9,355 nucleotides of DNA from Chitinophagaceae bacterium (GTDB lineage: Bacteria > Bacteroidota > Bacteroidia > Chitinophagales > Chitinophagaceae), in contig JAIEQT010000524.1 of assembly GCA_019747455.1 (NCBI GenBank), forward strand, positions 1-9,355, in the 5' to 3' direction. Below are positions 1 to 5,477 of this stretch, piece by piece. The notes under the pieces were generated by a model. The model was not told the DNA's origin. It did no database searches and was given only the letters and a program-made list of their open reading frames with translations. The position numbers and the translations under genes are program-made. Numbering within the stretch: the stretch's first letter is position 1; each line of letters begins with the position of its first letter.

Positions 1-70
1 CCACAACATACCAGTTGTGCTGTACGGTAGCCGCGTTAGCATGCTTGGTGGTGAAATGAAGTTTACTCAT
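1..70 (-). CDS. rplM: Ribosomal protein uL13 (50S L13), N-terminal fragment cut by the window edge
   Basis: The reverse strand reads from an ATG at 70-68 for 23 codons into the window edge. The peptide begins MSKLHFTTKHANAATVQ and continues HNWYVV. It matches the start of Bacteroidota L13 proteins, where an ANKATV-like segment is followed by W-V/Y-VVDA. L13 is an early-assembly protein of the large ribosomal subunit and in many bacteria is co-transcribed with rpsI (S9), which would lie outside this window. No stop interrupts the frame. The start fits the family well, and a promoter and GC-rich leader lie immediately upstream. The call rests on only 23 residues, but the match is distinctive. 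Confidence 0.82.
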   Translation of the reverse strand, partial: MSKLHFTTKHANAATVQHNWYVV

Positions 71-128
71 ATCTTTTGTTTTAATGAACCCGGCGCTATC
101 CCGCCCGGATGGAATTCCCCTTTTTTGG
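71..128 (-). promoter_or_regulatory. GC-rich 5' leader of rplM, possible L13 autoregulatory RNA
   Basis: About 58 bases lie between the inferred transcription start and the rplM ATG. In otherwise AT-rich intergenic DNA this segment is GC-rich and can pair with itself. On the reverse strand, GGAATTCC is self-complementary and ATCC-GGGCG-GGAT can form a 4-bp hairpin. CCGG at about 108-105 can instead pair with CCGG at about 92-89, so two alternative folds are possible. Ribosomal protein leaders, including one for L13 in Bacteroidia, have been proposed by comparative genomics; I could not compare this sequence with them. The fold and its regulatory role are inference. Confidence 0.4.
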
Positions 129-133
129 GACGG

Positions 134-164
134 CAAAGGTGCAGCTAAACAATGGGTTTTCCAA
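134..164 (-). promoter_or_regulatory. Candidate Bacteroidota-type promoter for rplM
   Basis: On the reverse strand, TTGG (164-161) is followed after 19 bases by CACCTTTG (141-134). The second element matches the Bacteroidota -7 consensus TAnnTTTG at all but one fixed position, and the spacing is within the usual 17-23 range. Transcription would start near 128. The AT-rich stretch 165-278 behind it shows no gene or repeat that I can recognise. Confidence 0.5.
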
Positions 165-278
165 GAAAAAAGGGAGTTATTTTTAATGACCTCTTTGTAA
201 CTTATTGATTTTCAATAAAATTTTCGACTTATTTTTTATTTGATGCTCCATCTAAATATCTAGTTGCGGAATTTTTGA

Positions 279-303
279 AACGGTTGGTAAATTACCAACC
301 GTT
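279..303. promoter_or_regulatory. Perfect 25-bp palindrome, probable HigA/HigBA operator
   Basis: The arm AACGGTTGGTAA (279-290) is repeated in perfect reverse complement at 292-303 around one central base (A291). There is no T-run after it, so it does not look like a terminator. It lies 81 bases before the toxin remnant of a HigBA-type locus, and such loci are normally autorepressed by the antitoxin binding palindromes over the promoter. The TTGG at 284-287 inside the left arm could serve as the upstream promoter element. The palindrome is seen directly; its use as an operator is inferred. Confidence 0.65.
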
Positions 304-328
304 AACTAACTTTAATAATCAGTTAGTT
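304..328. promoter_or_regulatory. Second inverted repeat overlapping the candidate -7 element of the higBA promoter
   Basis: Arms of 8 bp, AACTAACT (304-311) and AGTTAGTT (321-328), flank a 9-base centre and directly abut the larger palindrome. TAACTTTA at 307-314, a one-mismatch version of TAnnTTTG, lies across the left arm, exactly 19 bases after TTGG at 284-287. The two inverted repeats would therefore cover both core promoter elements, as expected for an autoregulated toxin-antitoxin promoter. A second possible -7 box, TTTCTTTG at 358-365, lies closer to the gene but has no obvious upstream partner. Confidence 0.5.
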
Positions 329-383
329 GCCGTATCGCTAGAAATTCTGAAAGATGATTTCTTTGGCAGATAGGTAAGTGCTT

Positions 384-576
384 ATGCAAATAATAAACTT
401 GATGAAATTACAAAAATTTCATCTCAAACATGCCGATGCAAGAAAGAGCCCGATTCGAAATAAAACATAACGTCTACAGATTGATTGCTGAGATCGATTA
501 TGAAGATCAAATTCTAAATATCCGTTTTATAGGTACACATAATGAATATGATACGATTGACCCTAAAACAATTTAA
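384..576 (+). pseudogene. higB: HigB-type mRNA interferase toxin, internally deleted and frame-shifted
   Basis: Two pieces of one HigB (RelE-like, HigB_toxin family) protein can be read in different frames. From ATG 384 the frame gives [20 protein letters not shown], matching the usual HigB N-terminus (M-R-I-I-x-K-K-x-L-x-x-F-W-x-x-H-x-D-A), and stops at 468-470. The other frame, open from 406 with ATGs at 430 and 436, gives the C-terminal half: [11 protein letters not shown], then [14 protein letters not shown], with a TAA at 574-576. Intact members are about 95-100 residues. The roughly 30-residue middle containing the WYxE/W-x-x-P segment is missing, and the frames no longer join. An active ribosome-dependent nuclease is unlikely; a 46-48 residue C-terminal peptide could still be made. 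The gene sits in the standard toxin-first order before higA. Confidence 0.8.
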
Positions 577-582
577 TGAACA

Positions 583-954
583 ATGAAAAAAAATTGGTAC
601 TTATTCGAATGTGAACGAGAGTATAATGAGGCATACAGCAGATTTGAGGAAATAAAATATGCTAAGAAAGGAGATCCGGATTATAAAGAGAAAATGCTTC
701 TTGCTTTCCTTCTTGATGAATATGGCAGAAGAAAATGGACTTTAGATGATCCGGATCCAATAGAGTTTATAAAAATTCGAATGGAAGATTTTGGTTACAA
801 AGCTGCTGACTTAGCTAAAGTATACGGCGATAAAGCCACTGTAAGCAAAGTGTTAAACTACAAGCAAGCACTTTCGTTAAACATGATTAGAAAGTTTAGT
901 AAGTTGCTACAAATTCCACCAGAAGCATTAATTAAAGAATACGAATTACAATAA
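583..954 (+). CDS. higA: HigA-type antitoxin, Xre-family helix-turn-helix protein
   Basis: This 123-residue protein matches the long HigA antitoxins (COG5499 type). An N-terminal acidic, helical toxin-binding region spans about residues 5-55, with the recognisable pattern EREYNEAYSRFEEI, then LLAFLLDEYGRRKW and the DPDPIEFIKIRMED hinge. It is followed by an HTH at about 60-115 that includes DKATVSKVLNYKQALSLNMIR. HigA normally neutralises HigB and, with it, represses the operon promoter. The ATG at 583 comes 6 bases after the higB-remnant stop. The reading frame is intact although the toxin is broken, so this is an orphan antitoxin that may still bind the palindromes at 279-328. Its stop codon is one base before the TTG start of the next gene, which suggests co-transcription and possible translational coupling. 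Confidence 0.85.
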   Translation: MKKNWYLFECEREYNEAYSRFEEIKYAKKGDPDYKEKMLLAFLLDEYGRRKWTLDDPDPIEFIKIRMEDFGYKAADLAKVYGDKATVSKVLNYKQALSLNMIRKFSKLLQIPPEALIKEYELQ

Positions 955-955
955 G

Positions 956-2128
956 TTGAGCTACCAAAAAGTTACTGCCACACAAATATTTGACGGCTAT
1001 CGATTTCTTGAACCCGATACCGTATTGGTATTTGATGGAAATGGAGTTGTTGAGCACATTATTCCTGTAGCGGAAGCAGGAGAAGACGTAGAAAAAATCG
1101 ATGGCATTGTTTGTCCGGGCTTGGTAAATACCCATTGCCATCTGGAGTTAAGCCATATGAAAGGCTCGATACCCGAGCACACTGGCTTACAAGATTTTAT
1201 TATTGATATTGTAAGCAAGCGTCATTTTCCGGAAGAAGCAATAATAGCAGCCATGCAAGCCGCAGAGCAAGAAATGATTGCCGACGGTATTGTTGCTGTA
1301 GGAGATATTTGTAACAATACGTTGAGCATATCACTAAAAGCGAAACAACAATTAGCCTATTACAATTTTATTGAAGTAAGTGGATGGAACCCCGCCATTG
1401 CAGAAGCACGATACGAACATTCAAAAAATATCCTTAACAAATTCGAATCTCAGATTGAAGACTCCAGATTTCAGATTTCCAATTGTTCCCTCTCCCCCCA
1501 TGCCCCTTATTCGGTTTCGAATGCATTATGGGATTTATTAATGCCTTATTTCTCGGAAAAAACAATAACCATCCACAACCAAGAATCGGCAGCCGAAAAT
1601 GAATTGTTTAAAAACGGTACAGGGAAATTTAGAGACATGTATGCGAAGATGGGACTGGATGATAGCCATTTTACACCATCAGGTAAAACCAGTTTACAAA
1701 CCTATTTTTCGAAATTGAATGAAGCGCAGAACATAATCTTAGTTCATAATACATTTACTTCCTTCGAAGATATTGAAGCAATTAACTCGAATCCCGAAAC
1801 TCGTATCTCGAAACCCGTCTACCGTCCATTGTCTACCGTCTTTTTCTGCCTCTGCCCTAATGCCAACTTGTACATCGAGAACACTTTACCACCCATCGAT
1901 TTACTACGCAACAAAAACTGCACTATTGTATTGGGTACCGATAGTTTAGCCAGCAATCATCAACTAAGTATTCGTTCAGAAATAAAAACAATTCAAAAGC
2001 ATTTCCCACATATTCCACTTGAAGAAATGCTAGGCTGGGCAACTATCAATGGAGCACGTGCATTACAAATGGATAGCCTTTTAGGTAGTTTTGAAAAAGG
2101 CAAAAGACCCGGGTGGGTGGTCTTATAG
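956..2128 (+). CDS. Amidohydrolase-superfamily deaminase-like metal-dependent hydrolase
   Basis: This 390-residue protein has the layout of the COG0402 group (cytosine, S-adenosylhomocysteine and aminofutalosine deaminases and chlorohydrolases). A short beta-sandwich N-terminus (about 1-52) precedes a TIM-barrel starting at PGLVNTHCHLELSHMKG. Likely metal ligands are H60 and H62 (HCH), H207 (TIHNQE) and D329 (LGTDSLASN); H182 (SPHAPYS) and H264 (LVHNT) are probable active-site histidines. The substrate cannot be told from sequence. No ATG fits. TTG at 956 is the only good start, and the frame upstream closes at 929-931. Two 7-bp repeat arrays interrupt the gene: residues 166-177, and N277-V295, just before the conserved FFCLCPNANLYIENTLPP. 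The protein ends abruptly at KRPGWVVL, whereas relatives usually run about 10-20 residues further. After the TAG, the same frame stays open for 19 more codons. The fold is confident, the substrate unknown. Confidence 0.8.
   Translation: MSYQKVTATQIFDGYRFLEPDTVLVFDGNGVVEHIIPVAEAGEDVEKIDGIVCPGLVNTHCHLELSHMKGSIPEHTGLQDFIIDIVSKRHFPEEAIIAAMQAAEQEMIADGIVAVGDICNNTLSISLKAKQQLAYYNFIEVSGWNPAIAEARYEHSKNILNKFESQIEDSRFQISNCSLSPHAPYSVSNALWDLLMPYFSEKTITIHNQESAAENELFKNGTGKFRDMYAKMGLDDSHFTPSGKTSLQTYFSKLNEAQNIILVHNTFTSFEDIEAINSNPETRISKPVYRPLSTVFFCLCPNANLYIENTLPPIDLLRNKNCTIVLGTDSLASNHQLSIRSEIKTIQKHFPHIPLEEMLGWATINGARALQMDSLLGSFEKGKRPGWVVL
1451..1485 (+). repeat. Heptanucleotide tandem array inside the amidohydrolase gene (first)
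   Basis: Five 7-bp units can be laid end to end. Two are identical (CAGATTT), one differs by a single base (CAGATTG), and two are diverged. The array encodes residues 166-177 (QIEDSRFQISNC), a polar segment between a helix and the conserved SPHAPYS motif. The 7-bp period links it to the other four arrays in the window. Unit identity is lower than in the pheS or murA arrays, so this is one of the weaker members. Confidence 0.5.
1785..1840 (+). repeat. Heptanucleotide tandem array inside the amidohydrolase gene (second, longest)
   Basis: Eight consecutive 7-bp units fill 56 bp. The first four follow the pattern NCYCGNA (for example ACTCGAA and TCTCGAA), and the last four grade into TACCGTC-type units, including two exact copies of TACCGTC. 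The block encodes residues 277-295, starting NSNPETRIS, immediately before the conserved FFCLCPNANLY barrel segment, where I would expect only a short loop. It looks like an in-frame insertion of repeat DNA into a surface loop. Confidence 0.68.
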
Positions 2129-2135
2129 ATGCTGG

Positions 2136-2163
2136 TTACGGATATCGAGTTACGAGTTGTGGA
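2136..2163. repeat. Heptanucleotide array between the convergent amidohydrolase and methyltransferase genes
   Basis: Four 7-bp units can be read, with TATCGAG and TTACGAG the clearest pair. Read on the minus strand the units are of the CTCGTAA/CTCGATA type, the same family as the ACTCGTA-like units at 1785-1812 but in opposite orientation. The array fills most of the 36-base gap between the two stop codons and may have replaced the original 3' end of the amidohydrolase. No hairpin terminator is visible in this gap. Confidence 0.5.
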
Positions 2164-2164
2164 T

Positions 2165-2791
2165 TCATTTTCTAAATCGCATAGCTAATATTCTTGGAAT
2201 AGTCGATCGATCAGCATCATCAAAAAACTCTTGTATAGTTTCTATAATAAATCCGTTTTGGCGGGCAGCTTCTGTAAAATCAGAAACATGATGATTAAAA
2301 CAAGTAACCACCTGCATACCTTCTGCCGTTTCAAATCTTGCTTTTGACCCCGTATATTGTTTGAAAGGATGTAATTCGCCAATGTAAACATACCCTCCGT
2401 TTTTCAATACCCTACTTAATTTTTGAAAGATGATTTCCAGATTTTCAATATGCTCAAGTACTAAACTGAATGTTGCGATATCAAAATGATTTGCAGGGGC
2501 GAAACTCCAATCTTCTAGTATATTGGCTTGCACAAACTGCACTTTCTCAGATTGAATTTTTTCCTTTGCCTTAGCCAACATTTCTTCCGAAAAATCAACT
2601 GCCAATACGGAACTAGATTTTGTAAGAAGCCATGCCGTATTTTTTCCGGTACCACAACCAATTTCTAAACAATTTTCAAAAGAATGATCTTTTAAAAGAG
2701 AACGCAAGCTAAGCGCCTCCAGATCTCTCGTTTTATTCTCATTCGTATCGTATTGCTCAGCCCAGTTATTATATGCTTTTGCTACATTCAT
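2165..2791 (-). CDS. Class I SAM-dependent methyltransferase, substrate unknown
   Basis: This 208-residue single-domain protein has the class I methyltransferase fold. Motif I is CLEIGCGTGK (41-50), binding the SAM carboxypropyl group. An acidic residue ending beta-2 (D66 in LAVDFSEEML) should bind the ribose. The motif II/III region is FDIATFSLVLEHIENL (103-118), followed by LKNGGYVYIGELHP (129-142). This is the Methyltransf_11/25 pattern used by many small-molecule and UbiE-like enzymes; nothing visible fixes the substrate. It is the last gene of the minus-strand run after recO, with a 35-base gap, and ends 36 bases from the convergent amidohydrolase stop. No signal peptide is seen, so it is likely cytoplasmic. 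Confidence 0.85.
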   Translation of the reverse strand: MNVAKAYNNWAEQYDTNENKTRDLEALSLRSLLKDHSFENCLEIGCGTGKNTAWLLTKSSSVLAVDFSEEMLAKAKEKIQSEKVQFVQANILEDWSFAPANHFDIATFSLVLEHIENLEIIFQKLSRVLKNGGYVYIGELHPFKQYTGSKARFETAEGMQVVTCFNHHVSDFTEAARQNGFIIETIQEFFDDADRSTIPRILAMRFRK

Positions 2792-2826
2792 TAGCGTAAA
2801 GTTATGAAAAGAAAATAAGGCTATTA

Positions 2827-3564
2827 CTATCTTAACACCTCCTGTAATATCCTATAACTTTTCATCTCTCCAAAACCAGGAATATGTAATGCCAAAAACT
2901 GCTGATACGCTTCTAATAGCTGGCGACGGATTTGCTGATTAAGGGTTATGGTCTCTAACTCATTATAAAAAGGCAAATTGACAATGCGTGATGTAATAGC
3001 CGCTAACTGCCCCTCAATAAAATAAGGATGCGTGGGTTGTTCTTTTACAAAACTACCTTCTTGCCAATCTACAAAGCCAGTTTCTAACCCGTATTCACCC
3101 TGCAACTGAAAACCTAATTCAGCTGCTAAATGCAAAGTAAAATACAGAGGCAAATTCCCCGCAAACAATGGGGTACCTTTATCTAATTGCTTCAAACTAT
3201 CTTCTATCAGATAAAATAATTCCGGGTTGGCCTCAGGTTGTTTTAAACTATGCTGTAGCAGTTCAATAATATACATAGCAATAGTATTCTTCACCACATC
3301 AAAAAAAATAGACTCATAAATATGCGCCCATTTAAATTCTTTGATGAACTGTAATTGCTTGAGTTCATTATGATACACTTCTAAATCGAGTATAGCTCCC
3401 GGTTGAAAATAACCTGCTTTACCTGCAGATTTTTTTGTGCTCTGCCTAACCCCCTTTACAATATATTGCTGTATACCAAATAACTCGGTATATATAGATG
3501 TGATAATACTGGTATCACCATACTTAACTGTACGCAGTACAACTCCTTTTGTGGCATGAATCAT
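2827..3564 (-). CDS. recO: DNA repair protein RecO
   Basis: The 245-residue protein begins MIHATKGVVLRTVKYGDTS, typical of RecO, with an N-terminal OB fold (about 1-80) followed by a helical domain. RecO works with RecR, and with RecF where present, to displace SSB and load RecA onto single-stranded DNA in gap repair and replication restart. There is no cysteine anywhere, so the zinc-binding CxxC...CxxC of some RecO proteins (Deinococcus type) is absent, while the aligned segment ELGFQLQGEYGLETGFVDW remains. Length is normal. The start lies 6 bases after the desaturase stop, so the genes are almost certainly co-transcribed, and the methyltransferase follows. Confidence 0.93.
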   Translation of the reverse strand: MIHATKGVVLRTVKYGDTSIITSIYTELFGIQQYIVKGVRQSTKKSAGKAGYFQPGAILDLEVYHNELKQLQFIKEFKWAHIYESIFFDVVKNTIAMYIIELLQHSLKQPEANPELFYLIEDSLKQLDKGTPLFAGNLPLYFTLHLAAELGFQLQGEYGLETGFVDWQEGSFVKEQPTHPYFIEGQLAAITSRIVNLPFYNELETITLNQQIRRQLLEAYQQFLALHIPGFGEMKSYRILQEVLR

Positions 3565-3570
3565 AACGAT

Positions 3571-4302
3571 TTATTGCTTCAGCGCTATTATTTGTACTTT
3601 ATGCATGATCCGCATGAATAAAAAAGTAAGATCAAACTCGAACCACTTCTTGGCAAAATTAGCATCGTCTTTTGCATAATGATGATTATTCTGAAATAAT
3701 TCTCCCATTAGCAAGATACCCCATGGAGATGTATTTTTTGAATGATCTCCGTTTTCAAAATTGCTATACCCATATTTATGTCCACACCAGTTTACAATAG
3801 CGCCTTGTATAGGTCCCATTAAAAAATGGATAGGCAGTAATAAACACCACCAATAATTAGGCGCAAAAAAATAATAAAAAGCTGTATAGCCGATCATAAA
3901 CATGAAACGTGTTACCGCATGATGCCCTAGTTTATCTAATCTATCCCAAACAGGCAGATACTCTTTTGTAAACTGGGGATCTGGTAAATTTTTCCCGGTT
4001 AAGAATCCTCTGAAAATAAGTATTGTACTGCGCATCATCTGATACACATCCGTAAAAAAATGAGGTGAATGAGGATCTTTTTCTGTATCACTATACGCAT
4101 GATGCATACGATGCATCACGCCATAAGCTCTTGGTACTAGAAAAGAAGAACCTTGTACCAACCAGGTTGCCACATAAAAAGTTCGTTCCCAAGTTTTACT
4201 GGTTGTGTACATCTGATGGGAACAATACCGATGTAAGAAAAAAGAGTGGAAGAACAATGATAAAAACCAATGTGTACAGAAGAATAAGAGTATAGCAAGC
4301 AT
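3571..4302 (-). CDS. Membrane fatty-acid (acyl-CoA-type) desaturase
   Basis: The 243-residue integral membrane protein has the three histidine boxes of di-iron desaturases: HRYCSH (24-29), HRMHH (64-68) and QNNHH (204-208), with another likely iron ligand at H175 (NWCGHKYG). The third box has Gln where stearoyl-CoA-type enzymes have His; as I recall, QNNHH is common in Bacteroidota members, so this is probably not a defect. Hydrophobic stretches at about 1-22, 41-58, 131-147 and 151-170 fit a multi-pass topology. The likely role is oxygen-dependent introduction of a cis double bond into acyl chains, adjusting membrane fluidity. The chain starts close to the first hydrophobic segment, which is usual for this short subfamily. 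It lies 19 bases after pheS and 6 bases before recO. Exact substrate and regiospecificity cannot be read from sequence. Confidence 0.9.
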   Translation of the reverse strand: MLAILLFFCTHWFLSLFFHSFFLHRYCSHQMYTTSKTWERTFYVATWLVQGSSFLVPRAYGVMHRMHHAYSDTEKDPHSPHFFTDVYQMMRSTILIFRGFLTGKNLPDPQFTKEYLPVWDRLDKLGHHAVTRFMFMIGYTAFYYFFAPNYWWCLLLPIHFLMGPIQGAIVNWCGHKYGYSNFENGDHSKNTSPWGILLMGELFQNNHHYAKDDANFAKKWFEFDLTFLFMRIMHKVQIIALKQ

Positions 4303-4321
4303 CTAGCAATATAGTGCTTAT

Positions 4322-5389
4322 TTATACCACACCTGTGAATTGTTTAAGAAAACGAATATCGTTTTGAGAATACAATCGCAGATCATTCACCTGATATTTT
4401 AATTGTGTAATACGCTCAACACCCATTCCAAAAGCAAAACCGGTGTATTTATTGGCGTCGATACCAAAATTTTCTAACACATTAGGGTGTACCATACCGC
4501 TTCCCAGAATTTCAACCCAACCACTGTGTTTACAAATATTACAACCATCACCGCCACATATCAAACAACTGATATCCATTTCTGCACTTGGCTCAGTAAA
4601 GGGAAAATAACTGGGACGAAAACGCACTTTTACATTTTTGCCGAACATCTCTTGCACAAAAAAGTAAAGTGTTTGCTTTAAGTCGGCAAAACTAACTTGC
4701 TCATCTACATACAAGCCTTCTACCTGATGAAAAAAACAATGTGCGCGCGCACTTACTGTTTCATTTCTGTAAACCCTACCCGGACAAATTACCCGTATAG
4801 GTGGTTTTTGCGTTTCCATCACCCTTGCTTGCACGCTGCTGGTATGCGTTCGCAATAGCCAGGTAGCACCATCGGCATTGGTTGGCTTATTGATATAAAA
4901 AGTATCCTGCATATCGCGTGCAGGGTGGTCTTCGGGCAAATTCATGGCGCCGAAATTGTGCCAGTCGTCTTCTATTTCCGGCCCTTCTGCAACCGCAAAT
5001 CCTAATCTTTTAAAAATGGAAACTATTTCATTACGCACCAAGCTCAATGGGTGACGGGTACCCACGGGAATAGGTTCGCCGGGGAGGCTATAATCGGATT
5101 GAGTATTGCCCGTTGACCATTGACCATTGACCATTGACGACTGACCACGTAAGGAAGCTTGTAATTCCTCAAAACGCGCTTCAGCAAAGAGTTTGAAGTC
5201 GTTAAGTATTTGCCCGAATGACTTTTTTTGTTCCGCAGGTACATTCTTCATTTCACCCATCACCGCTTTTACCAAGCCTTTGGTTCCTAAATATTTAATA
5301 CGAAACTGTTCTAAGGCTGCGGCATCGCTAATAGTAGCCGCCTTCATCTCGGCCTTATAACCCTCAATTTGCTGCAATAATGCTTCCAT
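4322..5389 (-). CDS. pheS: Phenylalanine-tRNA ligase alpha subunit, with a repeat-derived linker insertion
   Basis: This 355-residue class II aminoacyl-tRNA synthetase subunit pairs with PheT (alpha2beta2) to charge tRNA-Phe. The N-terminal coiled coil (about 1-80) contains IKYLGTKGLVKAVMGEM. The catalytic domain starts at DYSLPGEPIPVGTRHPLS (99-116). Motif 2 is around GRVYRNETVSARAHCFFHQV (204-223). CLICGGDGCNICKHSGW (275-291) and EILGSGMVHPNVL (293-305) follow, and motif 3 is GFAFGMGVERI (317-327). Residues 81-95 (RGQSSMVNGQWSTGN) are encoded by a 7-bp tandem array and sit exactly in the flexible linker between the tRNA-binding coiled coil and the catalytic core. The length of 42 bp is a multiple of three, so the frame is kept. 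All catalytic motifs are present, so the enzyme should work. It heads the pheS-desaturase-recO-methyltransferase cluster; pheT is not adjacent. Confidence 0.96.
   Translation of the reverse strand: MEALLQQIEGYKAEMKAATISDAAALEQFRIKYLGTKGLVKAVMGEMKNVPAEQKKSFGQILNDFKLFAEARFEELQASLRGQSSMVNGQWSTGNTQSDYSLPGEPIPVGTRHPLSLVRNEIVSIFKRLGFAVAEGPEIEDDWHNFGAMNLPEDHPARDMQDTFYINKPTNADGATWLLRTHTSSVQARVMETQKPPIRVICPGRVYRNETVSARAHCFFHQVEGLYVDEQVSFADLKQTLYFFVQEMFGKNVKVRFRPSYFPFTEPSAEMDISCLICGGDGCNICKHSGWVEILGSGMVHPNVLENFGIDANKYTGFAFGMGVERITQLKYQVNDLRLYSQNDIRFLKQFTGVV
5106..5147 (-). repeat. Heptanucleotide tandem array inside pheS
   Basis: Six 7-bp units run end to end. On the plus strand three are perfect TTGACCA copies, and TTGCCCG, TTGACGA and CTGACCA are variants. 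Read in the pheS direction the unit is TGGTCAA, giving the peptide SMVNGQW. Six units make 42 bp, or 14 codons, so the reading frame of pheS is preserved. It is the cleanest coding array in the window, placed between two domains where extra residues should be tolerated. Confidence 0.9.
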
Positions 5390-5393
5390 ACGG

Positions 5394-5425
5394 CGAAGAT
5401 AATTAGTTTATCGATTAGCACCCAA
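5394..5425 (-). promoter_or_regulatory. Candidate promoter of the pheS cluster, placed for leaderless or near-leaderless mRNA
   Basis: On the minus strand TTGG (5425-5422) is followed after 20 bases by TATCTTCG (5401-5394), one mismatch from TAnnTTTG. Only four bases separate this -7 element from the pheS ATG at 5389. Transcription from it would start at or very close to the initiation codon, giving a leaderless message. No better match is seen farther upstream. Confidence 0.42.
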
Positions 5426-5448
5426 CCTGCTAAATGGTTGATATACTG

Positions 5449-5456
5449 TACATTTG
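5449..5456 (+). promoter_or_regulatory. Candidate -7 element for the DUF4290-murA operon
   Basis: TACATTTG is an exact match to the Bacteroidota -7 consensus TAnnTTTG, 21 bases before the DUF4290 ATG. Transcription would start around 5461-5463, leaving a leader of about 15 bases. A clear TTG element is not seen at the expected distance upstream, so the promoter may be weak or activated. Confidence 0.5.
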
Positions 5457-5477
5457 TAGGAATAGATTATTTGAATA

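Noticed and set aside
279..303. Rho-independent terminator
   Set aside because: The palindrome is perfect but modest in GC and has no T-run on either side; it sits between divergent genes and fits an operator better.
4065..4295. Plus-strand open frame of 76 codons opposite the desaturase
   Set aside because: It is antisense to a gene with all three histidine boxes and its peptide resembles no family; it is a shadow frame.
4322..4325. Gln in the third histidine box of the desaturase as a loss-of-function change
   Set aside because: QNNHH is, as I recall, the usual form in this Bacteroidota subfamily, and the other boxes are intact. The relevant codons lie near 3680-3695.
5106..5147. CRISPR-like array
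   Set aside because: Units are only 7 bp with no spacers, and no cas gene is nearby.
5044..5244. Alternative minus-strand frame over the pheS repeat array
   Set aside because: It overlaps pheS out of frame; the 7-bp repeats happen to stay open in several frames.
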